NCBI GenBank assembly: GCA_029433345.1
Contig: JAQTHY010000001.1
Location: 1,488,001-1,552,000, forward strand
Source: Orbaceae bacterium ESL0727
GTDB lineage: Bacteria > Pseudomonadota > Gammaproteobacteria > Enterobacterales > Orbaceae
Length of the DNA: 64,000 nt
Reading direction: 5' to 3'
Part shown: positions 12,400 through 20,271 of the stretch, piece by piece
Layout of the letters: each line of letters starts with the position of its first letter
How positions within the stretch are numbered: position 1 is the stretch's first letter
Notes under the pieces: generated by a model
Seen by the model: the letters and a program-made list of their open reading frames with translations, nothing else
Told to the model about the DNA's origin: nothing
The model's database searches: none
Made by a program: the position numbers and the translations under genes

Positions 12400-13317
12400 A
12401 TGAATAAATTAAAATTATCCCTTATAATAGGTAGTTTGCTTTTTAGCGCTTCTTCTGCCTTCGCTGTAACGCCACCTGCCCCATCAATTGAAACACCCAA
12501 AGAGTTGAAATTTATTAGTTATAATGTTTATTGGGGAATGAAATCAGATAAAACTGAAGGCAAACAACAATTTATCGAATGGGCTAAAAAGCAAGATGCG
12601 GATATTATTGCTTGGCAAGAAATGAACCATTTCACACGGGAAAAACTGGAAAAATTTGCCGCCAGTTATGGTCACAATTATGCGGTGTTGTTAAAAGAGT
12701 CACCAAATCCTGATGATGATGAATTCTTCCCAGTTGCCATCACCTCTAAATATCCTATCGTTAATGTTAAAAAAGTCATCGATAATATGTGGCATGGTGC
12801 GCTGTATGCCGATATTGGGAATTACCATTTTGTGGTCACCCATATGAATCCATTTTGGACATCAAAACGGGTTGAGGAAATCAACTTAATTATTAACTCA
12901 ATCAAATACAGTAGTGATCCTAAAGGAAAATGGATTTTAGCCGGTGACTTGAATTCATTCTCCCCTGCAGATAAAGCCGAATATGATAAAGGCCATCTAT
13001 TAAATGATATAAAAGAGAAGGAAGCAAAACGCCCAATCTTACATAATTTGGTGGATGGACAGTTAAATTATCAAGTACAGCAAAATTTATTAGATGCAGG
13101 ATTTATTGATGTATTAAAACTAAAATATAAAGAATTTGTGTCAACTGCGCCAACAAAAATATTTTATGATCAATCCTCTACACCATTGCGTTACGACTAC
13201 ATTTATATCACACCAGCGCTTAAAAAGAGTGTGGTTGATGTGAAAGTATTAAAGGATGAATTTACTGATCAATATTCTGATCACTATCCTGTGCAGATGA
13301 TCATCAAAAATAGATAA
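12400..13317 (+). CDS. Secreted endonuclease/exonuclease/phosphatase (EEP) family protein
   Basis: 305 residues from the ATG at 12400, which has an AAAGGAAAT ribosome site. An upstream in-frame start at 12376 is less likely. A classic signal peptide (hydrophobic 8-20, ending SSAFA) predicts export. The DNase I-like fold motifs are all present: SYNVYWG, WQEMN (catalytic Glu), THMNP (His), AGDLNSFSP (Asp, Asn), RYDYIYI and the final YSDHYPV (Asp-His). The enzyme is therefore probably an active metal-dependent phosphodiesterase. Substrate is unknown: nuclease, sphingomyelinase-like or phosphoinositide phosphatase are all possible. It is monocistronic and followed by a terminator. Confidence 0.85.
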   Translation: MNKLKLSLIIGSLLFSASSAFAVTPPAPSIETPKELKFISYNVYWGMKSDKTEGKQQFIEWAKKQDADIIAWQEMNHFTREKLEKFAASYGHNYAVLLKESPNPDDDEFFPVAITSKYPIVNVKKVIDNMWHGALYADIGNYHFVVTHMNPFWTSKRVEEINLIINSIKYSSDPKGKWILAGDLNSFSPADKAEYDKGHLLNDIKEKEAKRPILHNLVDGQLNYQVQQNLLDAGFIDVLKLKYKEFVSTAPTKIFYDQSSTPLRYDYIYITPALKKSVVDVKVLKDEFTDQYSDHYPVQMIIKNR

Positions 13318-13352
13318 TTGGCCATTGCGTCAGTGATGCTATTTTTAGCGAG

Positions 13353-13381
13353 TGGGGTAGCGTAAATCTACCCCATTATTT
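13353..13381 (+). terminator. Intrinsic terminator after the EEP gene
   Basis: TGGGGTAG (13353-13360) pairs perfectly with CTACCCCA (13368-13375), 7-nt loop, followed by TTATTTTG. It lies 35 bp past the stop codon. Confidence 0.75.
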
Positions 13382-13444
13382 TGCGTAAGAGCGATGTTTG
13401 CTTGGCATGAATAGTAGATTGACAGGTTTTTATCGATAGATAAC

Positions 13445-13474
13445 TGATTGAAATGGGTAGTAGTTCTGAAAGAT
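13445..13474. repeat. Dispersed intergenic repeat, copy A
   Basis: 30 bp starting TGATTGAAATGGGTAG and ending TTCTGAAAGAT. It matches 61655-61684 at 29 of 30 positions. Both copies are followed further on by TTATGCTGAC (13549-13558 here). Lies in the 383-bp spacer before hinT, which holds no other gene. Confidence 0.7.
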
Positions 13475-13660
13475 TTAAACAAAATAATAGTGATGTTTTT
13501 CATGTTTGCTAATCTTGTTTGCCAATGAGAATCGGTAAAAAAGCTAATTTATGCTGACATTATCATCTAATCTAATCGCGCCGCGCTAAATGAATCTAAG
13601 TAAAGGTCAATTAACTGTAAAAATGTAACGATATCGGTACATTCATTCCATAAAAAATGG

Positions 13661-13669
13661 TATGATTTA
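13661..13669 (+). promoter_or_regulatory. Probable extended -10 promoter of hinT
   Basis: TATGAT at 13661-13666 preceded by TGG forms an extended -10 element (TGGTATGAT). It lies about 35 bp before the hinT start. No good -35 is seen, as expected for an extended -10 promoter. Confidence 0.45.
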
Positions 13670-13700
13670 CGCCAAAACTTAATTTCTCTAAAAGGCGTAT

Positions 13701-14051
13701 ATGATGAGTGAAGAAACCATTTTTAGTAAAATTATTCGACATGAAATCCCCTCAGATATTGTTTTTCAAGATGAGACTGTGACCGCATTTCGGGATATTT
13801 CACCCCAAGCGCCGACACATATTTTGATCATTCCTAATAAATTAATTCCCACACTGAATCAAGTTACACCGGAAGACGAAGCCGTTTTGGGGCATATGGT
13901 GACGGTTGCTGCTAAGATTGCTAAGCAAGAAGGGATTGCTGAGAGTGGTTATCGGTTGATTATGAATTGTAATAAAGATGCAGGGCAAGATGTCTTTCAT
14001 ATTCATATGCATCTGTTGGGTGGGAAAAACTTAGGTAAATTAGTCCATTAA
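13701..14051 (+). CDS. hinT: HIT-family purine nucleoside phosphoramidase HinT
   Basis: 116 residues (E. coli HinT 119). Hydrolyses AMP-lysine-type phosphoramidates. The histidine triad H100-I-H102-M-H104 followed by LLGG is intact. The N-terminal [21 protein letters not shown] is the family start. A second ATG one codon later is possible. First gene of the hinT-lpoB-nagZ-tyrR run. E. coli has hinT-ycfL-lpoB-thiK-nagZ, so ycfL and thiK are absent here. Confidence 0.95.
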   Translation: MMSEETIFSKIIRHEIPSDIVFQDETVTAFRDISPQAPTHILIIPNKLIPTLNQVTPEDEAVLGHMVTVAAKIAKQEGIAESGYRLIMNCNKDAGQDVFHIHMHLLGGKNLGKLVH

Positions 14052-14085
14052 TTTTAGGGTGAAAATTTGTTTTAGGGTGAAACCG

Positions 14086-14757
14086 ATGATGATAAAACCG
14101 CAGAATGGTTTTTTAGCTGCCAGTTGGGCAGTAATCCGTTGTTTAGTGATCAGTTTACTGCTGTTGAATCTGGTCGCGTGTCAATTATTCCCTTCGTCAC
14201 AGCCAGCTAAACCGGTTGTGAAGGTACCGAACGAGGTGAAACCGCTGCCGGATGATCGGTTAGTGTCACCGCCATCATTGAAGAAAACAACCGATTGGCA
14301 GGCCATATTATCGCCTTTTGTTGCGCAGCTTGTCCAATCGCCATTGCCTGACGACGGGAATAAGGTGTTGCTGATTAGTGATATCCAAAATCGGAGTGGT
14401 AATTATGTAGCCAGTAATCAAATCGATACCAATTTACATGCGTTATTTGCTAAGCAAAATCGCTTTACCATCTTAGATAAGATGGTCATTAATCAGGCAA
14501 AACAGGCGCTAGGTATTTCACAAGACGATAAATTGGTGTCACGCAGTAAAATGATTGCTTTAGCCAAATCGCTGCAGGCTGATTATGTGCTGTTTATTAC
14601 CATTAATAAAGCGCCAGTGGATGATAATACGGCTGATTTATCGATGGAACTTATTTATACAAAGAGCGGTGAAATCATTCAACGGATTACGTCAGCCCAA
14701 ATTGCTAGTCAGGCTAATGAGGCTTCGTCAGATACCGGTTCTGGGGTTGGTGAGTAA
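14086..14757 (+). CDS. lpoB: Penicillin-binding protein activator LpoB (lipoprotein)
   Basis: 223 residues from ATG 14086. A hydrophobic segment ends in the lipobox LVAC, so it is an outer-membrane lipoprotein. A proline-rich linker (about residues 40-80) precedes the LpoB domain with LLISDIQNRSG, FTILDK and ADYVLFITI. LpoB activates PBP1B. The region before the start contains a 13-bp direct repeat TTTTAGGGTGAAA (14052-14064 and 14070-14082, period 18) that duplicates the AGGG ribosome site. Because of this a GTG at 14059 is also open in frame. Its stop overlaps the nagZ start by one base. Confidence 0.88.
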   Translation: MMIKPQNGFLAASWAVIRCLVISLLLLNLVACQLFPSSQPAKPVVKVPNEVKPLPDDRLVSPPSLKKTTDWQAILSPFVAQLVQSPLPDDGNKVLLISDIQNRSGNYVASNQIDTNLHALFAKQNRFTILDKMVINQAKQALGISQDDKLVSRSKMIALAKSLQADYVLFITINKAPVDDNTADLSMELIYTKSGEIIQRITSAQIASQANEASSDTGSGVGE

Positions 14758-15818
14758 TGGGGCCATTGCTGGTTGATATCCAAGGGTACACGTTAACAGA
14801 GGAAGATAAACAGCTGTTACAAAATCCGTTGGTGGCGGGGGTGATTTTGTTTAGCCGTAATTATGCTGATCATGCCCAGTTATCTGAACTGATTCGTGAA
14901 ATTCGCGCTGCCTCTTCGGAACGGTTGCTGATTTCGGTTGATCATGAAGGTGGACGCGTGCAGCGTTTTAAGCAGGGCTTTACGACTATTCCACCGGCGC
15001 AATCGTATGCCGCTTTGTGTGAGCAGGGCTGTTATGATTTTACGCAGGCTCAGTCACTCGCCTTTGATGCGGGCTGGGTGCTTGCAATGGAATTGATGGC
15101 GTTCGATATTGATCTCAGTTATGCACCGGTACTGGATTTAGGGCATGACTGTGCGGCGATTGGTTCGCGATCATTTCATTCTGATCCAACCATTGCCTTA
15201 AAAATCGCCACGGCAATGATTGATGGTATGCATTTTGCCGGCATGAAAACTACCGGTAAACATTTCCCGGGCCATGGTGCTGTGCTTGCTGATTCGCATA
15301 AAGTGGTCCCGATTGATCAGCGTGATAAAAAGCGGATTGAGCAGGATATGCAAATATTTGCCCAATTAATTGCGGCCAAAAAACTGGATGCGATTATGCC
15401 GGCGCATGTGATCTATCCCGCTTTTGATGATAAACCGGCGAGTGGTTCGTGCTATTGGCTAAAAACCGTATTGCGGGAACAGTTACAGTTTGATGGTGTC
15501 ATTTTTTCGGATGATTTATCAATGGAAGGTGCGTCAGTATTAGGTAATTATGCCGAACGTGCGCAAGCGGCGTTAGCGGCAGGGTGTGATCTGTTATTAG
15601 CCTGTAATAATCGTTCGGGAACATGGACGATTTTAGAGCATCTTATGCAGCTAAATGCTAAGCGCTCACTCCTTTCAACCAAAGCGAGCCAATTAGTCAA
15701 ACAGACAAACCTGAGTTATTCGGAACTGGTTAAAAGCCACGAGTGGCAAGTTAGGCATGATAATTTGATTAAAGCTAATCAACAATGGACAACCAATTAT
15801 GCAAGCGGCAATTATTGA
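14757..15818 (+). CDS. nagZ: Beta-N-acetylhexosaminidase NagZ
   Basis: 353 residues (E. coli 341), GH3 family, cytosolic. Removes GlcNAc from anhydro-muropeptides in peptidoglycan recycling. Motifs: GVILFSRNY near residue 30, VDHEGGRVQRF near 61-71, the catalytic loop KHFPGHGAV near 171, and the nucleophile Asp in SDDLSMEGA near residue 255. Coupled to lpoB (TAATG junction) and overlapping tyrR by 20 bp. NagZ and LpoB both serve the cell wall, which explains their linkage. Confidence 0.95.
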   Translation: MGPLLVDIQGYTLTEEDKQLLQNPLVAGVILFSRNYADHAQLSELIREIRAASSERLLISVDHEGGRVQRFKQGFTTIPPAQSYAALCEQGCYDFTQAQSLAFDAGWVLAMELMAFDIDLSYAPVLDLGHDCAAIGSRSFHSDPTIALKIATAMIDGMHFAGMKTTGKHFPGHGAVLADSHKVVPIDQRDKKRIEQDMQIFAQLIAAKKLDAIMPAHVIYPAFDDKPASGSCYWLKTVLREQLQFDGVIFSDDLSMEGASVLGNYAERAQAALAAGCDLLLACNNRSGTWTILEHLMQLNAKRSLLSTKASQLVKQTNLSYSELVKSHEWQVRHDNLIKANQQWTTNYASGNY

Positions 15819-17061
15819 AATTGATCATCAAGGGCTTTTGATTGCGTATAATCAGATCGCGGCCACGTTATTGGGTTCGATACAGCCTTTGATCTTACAG
15901 CAACCGTTTAATGGTGGGAAATTATTTAATCTCGATAAATCGGTCTTTATTGCCGAAACAATTAGTTTAGATAGGCGAGATGATATTATCGTGGTGTTGC
16001 AAAATCAGTATTATTTATTGCAGCAGATTAAAGAAGATAAAAAAACCGTGTTTATTTTGCAACCGGTCGAATATCTAAAAAGACGGTTATCGAAAACGAC
16101 GGTTGTTGCATCACAAGCATTTGATATTTTTGCTACCAAAAGTAGTGCCATGAAGAAACTGATTGCGCAAGCTAAGGCATTTTCGCTTCAGCGTGAGCCA
16201 TTGTTGATTTCGGGGGAAACCGGCACAGGCAAGGATTTACTGGCAAATGCGTGTCATCAATATAGCCCACGCGGCGAGCAGATTTTTTTAGGCTTAAATT
16301 GTGCGGCGATGCCTGATGAAGTGGTGGAAAGTGAATTATATGGTCATGCCGCCGGTGCTTATCCTGGCGCCATCGAAGGTAAAAAAGGGTTTTTTGAGCA
16401 AGCCAATGGTGGGTCGGTGTTATTGGATGGCATTGATGAGATGTCTTTCCAAATGCAAACTAAACTCTTACGTTTTATTAATGATGGCTATTTTCGCCGT
16501 GTGGGTGATGATAACGAGGTGTATGTTGATGTGCGGATTATTTGCGCAACAAAGGTTGATCTCGCGTTATTGGTGGAACAAGGTAAGTTTAGAAAGGATC
16601 TATATTACCGTTTAAATGTGTTATCGCTTCATCTTCCTTCATTACAAGATCGCCTTGAGGATCTGGAACCTTTAACCGATATTTTTGTCACAGAATTTGC
16701 GAATAAACAAGGTATTCATCCACCTAAAGTGAATCATGATGTGATTGATTATTTGTCACGTTATGCTTGGCCGGGCAATGTTAGGCAGCTAAAAAATGTG
16801 CTTTATTCCGCGTTAGCACAGTTAACGGGGACAGAACTCACCGTGAAAGATATCGTCTTACCACTGCCACCTACTTCGCAATTAGCATGGGTTGAGAATA
16901 TTGAAAATAAAAGTTTAGACGACATGACTAAACAATTCGAAAAAGAGATTCTACTCCACCTATACGACAAATTCCCAAGCTCACGCAAATTAGCGAAAAG
17001 ATTAGGCATATCACATACCGCCGTAGCGAATAAATTGAGGGAGTATGGGATTGGGCGGTAG
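15799..17061 (+). CDS. tyrR: TyrR-like AAA+ transcriptional regulator lacking the ACT domain
   Basis: 420 residues versus about 513 in E. coli TyrR, and the missing part corresponds to the N-terminal ACT domain. Residues 1-90 are PAS-like. The AAA+ domain has Walker A GETGTGKD (139-146) and Walker B GGSVLLDGIDEM (204-215). The C-terminal helix-turn-helix SSRKLAKRLGISHTAVANKL is almost the same as E. coli. The sigma-54 contact loop reads GAYPGA (186-191) instead of GAFTGA, whereas E. coli TyrR lacks this loop altogether. It probably regulates aromatic amino-acid genes through sigma-70. It overlaps nagZ by 20 bp. The last three codons, GGG-CGG-TAG, include an ops core. Confidence 0.88.
   Translation: MQAAIIEIDHQGLLIAYNQIAATLLGSIQPLILQQPFNGGKLFNLDKSVFIAETISLDRRDDIIVVLQNQYYLLQQIKEDKKTVFILQPVEYLKRRLSKTTVVASQAFDIFATKSSAMKKLIAQAKAFSLQREPLLISGETGTGKDLLANACHQYSPRGEQIFLGLNCAAMPDEVVESELYGHAAGAYPGAIEGKKGFFEQANGGSVLLDGIDEMSFQMQTKLLRFINDGYFRRVGDDNEVYVDVRIICATKVDLALLVEQGKFRKDLYYRLNVLSLHLPSLQDRLEDLEPLTDIFVTEFANKQGIHPPKVNHDVIDYLSRYAWPGNVRQLKNVLYSALAQLTGTELTVKDIVLPLPPTSQLAWVENIENKSLDDMTKQFEKEILLHLYDKFPSSRKLAKRLGISHTAVANKLREYGIGR
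17054..17061 (+). promoter_or_regulatory. ops-like element (RfaH recruitment) before the glycan locus
   Basis: GGCGGTAG, the 8-base ops core, lies 133 bp upstream of the first glycan-locus gene and overlaps the tyrR stop codon. RfaH-dependent LPS and capsule operons carry ops in their leaders. The T and G normally found 3-4 bases downstream are absent (GGGGGA follows), so function is uncertain. Transcription would have to enter from tyrR. Confidence 0.4.
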
Positions 17062-17194
17062 GGGGATAGCGATATATGATTAACTAACTGATTATATTTA
17101 GTTAAATTTTCACAAAAGAAAATTAGAAAGATATGGTACGTTATTTGTCACATATTATATTGCATTTTAATCATTAATCCTAAAAGAGAACTAT

Positions 17195-17944
17195 ATGTTA
17201 AATATTGTTTTGCCAATGGCAGGAAGAGGAAGTCGGTTTGCCGATGCGGGATATACGATACCAAAACCATTAATCCCTATTCATGATGTACCAATGATCA
17301 AAGTTGTCGTTGATAATCTATCTCCAAAATGTGAACATCGATTTATTTTTGTTTGTCAACAACAACATATTGATCAATATGATCTGATTCCAAAATTAAA
17401 ATCTTATGCTAAGAATGTTGAAATTATTGGTATTAATGGTGTAACTGAAGGGCAAGTTTGTACTGCATTATTAGCTAAAAAATTTTTTAATAATGATGAA
17501 CCGTTAATGAATGCAAATTCTGATCAATATATTGATTTTGATATTAATGAATACTTGGATGCAATTTCTGATAAAAAATTGGATGGCATGATAATGACTA
17601 TGAAATCACGCGATCCTAAATGGTCATATGCGAAAATTGATCATAATGGATTGGTGATTGAAACTGCTGAAAAGCAAGTTATTTCTGACGATGCAACGGT
17701 GGGGATTTTTAATTTTTCTCATGGCCGTGATTTAGTTCATGCAGCAGAACAGATGATAATGGATAATATTCGAGTAAATAACGAATTTTATACATGCCCT
17801 TGTTATAATTATCTAATTAAGGAAGGTAAACGAATCGGAATATATGGTATTGGTGAAGAATACAACGGTATGTATGGTTTAGGTATTCCGAAAGATTTGA
17901 ATTTTTTTGTTAATCATCCTATTTCTCGAAAGGTGAAGAAATGA
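17195..17944 (+). CDS. Sugar-phosphate nucleotidyltransferase family protein
   Basis: 249 residues with the NTP-transferase fold. The N-terminus LPMAGRGSRFADAGY is the nucleotide-binding GxGxRF signature, followed by IPKPLIPI with the conserved Lys. It should activate a sugar- or alditol-phosphate as an NDP derivative, but the substrate is not evident. First gene of a tightly coupled run: its stop overlaps the next start by 4 bp (ATGA). Codons are much AT-richer than in tyrR upstream, suggesting horizontal acquisition of the locus. Confidence 0.8.
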   Translation: MLNIVLPMAGRGSRFADAGYTIPKPLIPIHDVPMIKVVVDNLSPKCEHRFIFVCQQQHIDQYDLIPKLKSYAKNVEIIGINGVTEGQVCTALLAKKFFNNDEPLMNANSDQYIDFDINEYLDAISDKKLDGMIMTMKSRDPKWSYAKIDHNGLVIETAEKQVISDDATVGIFNFSHGRDLVHAAEQMIMDNIRVNNEFYTCPCYNYLIKEGKRIGIYGIGEEYNGMYGLGIPKDLNFFVNHPISRKVKK

Positions 17945-18567
17945 TCATTTTATCTCATCGCGGATATTGGCAAACAGTAGAAGAAAGAAATACTAAGGTT
18001 GCTTTTATACGGAGTTTTGATTTGGGATTTGGTACTGAAACAGATTTAAGAGACAGTAATGGTCAAATTGTTATTTCTCATGATATGCCAGTTGGTCATG
18101 AAATGAAGTTTGATGAACTATTACAAATAATGGATGGGCGTAATTTACCATTAGCTTTGAATATTAAAGCAGATGGTTTATCTGATCAAATTAAAAAGAC
18201 TTTAGAAAAATATAATCATAGTAATTATTTTACATTTGATATGTCGATTCCCGATATGGTTTTTCAGTTGAAAACGGGTATGAAAGTGTATTCAGGATTG
18301 AGTGATATATTGTCTCCACCTGTTTTATTATCAAAGTGCGTTGGTATTTGGTTGGATTGCTTCTATTCTGATTGGTATGATTTTTCTATCATTGATGATC
18401 TAATTAAACAACATAAAAAAGTGTGTATCGTATCGGCTGATTTGCATAAAAGAGATGTATCAAATCAATGGGCTATCATACGGGAAAGCCATTATATAAA
18501 TAGTGATAATTTAATGTTATGTACTGATTTTCCTGAAAAAGCAAAGGAATATTTTAATGAAAATTAA
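17941..18567 (+). CDS. GDPD-like phosphodiesterase
   Basis: 208 residues, shorter than typical glycerophosphodiester phosphodiesterases (about 240-350). The catalytic residues of the family are visible: LSHRG (H, R) at residues 4-8, TETDLR (E, D) near 32-37 and ISHD (H) near 47-50. It has no signal peptide, so it is probably cytosolic. Overlaps the previous gene by 4 bp and the next by 11 bp. In this context it more likely makes or processes an intermediate for glycan decoration than degrades phospholipid. That is inference. Confidence 0.7.
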   Translation: MIILSHRGYWQTVEERNTKVAFIRSFDLGFGTETDLRDSNGQIVISHDMPVGHEMKFDELLQIMDGRNLPLALNIKADGLSDQIKKTLEKYNHSNYFTFDMSIPDMVFQLKTGMKVYSGLSDILSPPVLLSKCVGIWLDCFYSDWYDFSIIDDLIKQHKKVCIVSADLHKRDVSNQWAIIRESHYINSDNLMLCTDFPEKAKEYFNEN

Positions 18568-19189
18568 AGCTATTTTATTTGATATGGATGGTGTATTAAT
18601 TGATGCCAAAGATTGGCATTATGAGGCATTAAATAAATCGCTAAAATTATTTGGTTATGAAATAAGTCGTTTTGAACATTTAACAAGTTATGATGGTTTA
18701 CCTACTTCAACAAAACTTAAAAAATTAACATTAGAAAAAGGATTACCAGAAGAGTTACATAGCTTTATTAATGAAATGAAACAACAGTATACAGTTTCAA
18801 TGATTCAGAATTTATGTCGACCAAGATTTAATCATGAATATGCTTTATCTAAATTAAAAGCAGAAGGGTATCGATTAGCTGTAGGTTCTAATTCTATTCG
18901 GATGACTATCGAAATGATGATGAACTACGCAAGATTAACGGATTATTTTGAGTTTATGCTTAGTAATCAAGATGTGAAAAAATCCAAACCCGATCCAGAA
19001 ATATATTTAACCGCAATGGAAAGAATGGGGCTTGTTCCTGAAGAATGTTTAATTGTGGAAGATAATGAAAATGGTATTAAAGCTGCATTGGCATCAAAAG
19101 CTCACCTCCTTATTGTAAAAACGGTTGATGATGTTAATTATGATAATATCAAGAAACATATTAATGAGATTGAAAAAGGAGATAAATAA
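18557..19189 (+). CDS. HAD-superfamily phosphatase
   Basis: 210 residues, HAD subfamily IA beta-phosphoglucomutase-like. Motif I is FDMDGVLIDAKD (residues 8-19), motif II SNS near 114 (VGSNS), motif III Lys in KKSKPDPEIY, and motif IV VEDNENGIKAA. A phosphatase or phosphomutase acting on a small phosphorylated substrate is expected. Its stop and the next ATG share one base. Confidence 0.8.
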   Translation: MKIKAILFDMDGVLIDAKDWHYEALNKSLKLFGYEISRFEHLTSYDGLPTSTKLKKLTLEKGLPEELHSFINEMKQQYTVSMIQNLCRPRFNHEYALSKLKAEGYRLAVGSNSIRMTIEMMMNYARLTDYFEFMLSNQDVKKSKPDPEIYLTAMERMGLVPEECLIVEDNENGIKAALASKAHLLIVKTVDDVNYDNIKKHINEIEKGDK

Positions 19190-19923
19190 TGCAAATAGTC
19201 TTCTTAATGGGTGGTGGGCGTTTTGAAAAAAACAACGAAGATTATCCTTTATATCTGACAGAAATTAATGAAAAGTTAATCTTGGAACAACAAATTGAAT
19301 ATTGCCAAGGATTAAAACCAAGAAAAATATTATTTTGTATTAAGAGTGAAGATATTAAAAATTTCCGCGTAGACTCAGTGGTTAAACAACTCGTCTCTGA
19401 TAGTGAAATTATTACAATCAATGGACCAACAATGGGAGCAATATGTTCGGCGTTATTAGGTGTTAAGTATATTGATAATGAAGAAGAACTTTTGCTATTA
19501 GCTGTCGATGATTTTATTGAAGTTTCTAGCGAAAGCATTATTGATTATTTCAGGAGTAATAATAGTGATGCGGGTGTCGTTTCTTTTAATTCTGTTCATC
19601 CAAGGTATTCATTTGCTAAATTAAATAATGAAGGTAATGTGATTGAAGTCGCAGAAAAGAAACCTATTAGTAAAAATGCGTTAGTTTCATTCTATTATTA
19701 CAAAAAAGGTTCTGATTTTGTTGAAAGTGCTAAAAATGTGATTCGAAAAGACAATCCAATCAATGGCGCATTTTATATAAGCCAAACCTTGAATGAAATG
19801 ATATTAAAACAGAAAAAAATATCACTTTATAAAATTATTAATGAAAAATTTCATCCTCTTAAAACAGAAATGCAGTTAGCGCAGTATATATCTGAACTAA
19901 AAGATGAAAAAGCGAGCAAATAA
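19189..19923 (+). CDS. Degenerate nucleotidyltransferase-like protein
   Basis: 244 residues, the same fold and similar length as the product of 17195-17944. Its catalytic signature is changed: it reads FLMGGGRFEKNNEDYPLYL where the active form has GxGxRF..PKPL, so the conserved PKP lysine is missing. Regions such as SFAKLNNEGNVIEVAEKKPIS align with WSYAKIDHNGLVIETAEKQVIS of the first protein, showing common origin. It may be a non-catalytic partner subunit or an enzyme with altered chemistry. Starts on the stop of the HAD gene. Confidence 0.65.
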   Translation: MQIVFLMGGGRFEKNNEDYPLYLTEINEKLILEQQIEYCQGLKPRKILFCIKSEDIKNFRVDSVVKQLVSDSEIITINGPTMGAICSALLGVKYIDNEEELLLLAVDDFIEVSSESIIDYFRSNNSDAGVVSFNSVHPRYSFAKLNNEGNVIEVAEKKPISKNALVSFYYYKKGSDFVESAKNVIRKDNPINGAFYISQTLNEMILKQKKISLYKIINEKFHPLKTEMQLAQYISELKDEKASK

Positions 19924-20252
19924 TGAAAATTGCAAACTTGAATGATATGGTAAAAGGATGGTTTATTGGTAATTTTGAACCATCACTGTTAAAAACAAAT
20001 GCTGTCGAAGTAGCTGTAAAGACCTATAAGAAAGGCGACTTCGAGGAAGCGCATTTTCATAAAATTGCAACAGAATATACAGTGATTATTTCTGGTAGAG
20101 TAAAGATGAATGGTGTGGAATATGGTGCAGGGGATATTATTGTCATGGAACCTAATGAGTCCACTGATTTCGAATGTCTTGAAGATGGCACCACTAATGT
20201 AGTTGTGAAATTACCAGGTGCGAATAACGATAAATATATAGTTCACTCTTAA
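19923..20252 (+). CDS. Small cupin-domain protein
   Basis: 109 residues forming one cupin barrel. The metal-site motif is visible as EEAHFHKIATEYTVIISG (H, H, E) and GAGDIIVMEPNEST in the second half. It could be an isomerase, epimerase or a regulator that binds a sugar intermediate. It starts on the stop codon of the preceding gene, completing the five-gene coupled set. Confidence 0.7.
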   Translation: MKIANLNDMVKGWFIGNFEPSLLKTNAVEVAVKTYKKGDFEEAHFHKIATEYTVIISGRVKMNGVEYGAGDIIVMEPNESTDFECLEDGTTNVVVKLPGANNDKYIVHS

Positions 20253-20271
20253 TAAAGATGGAAGATCACTA

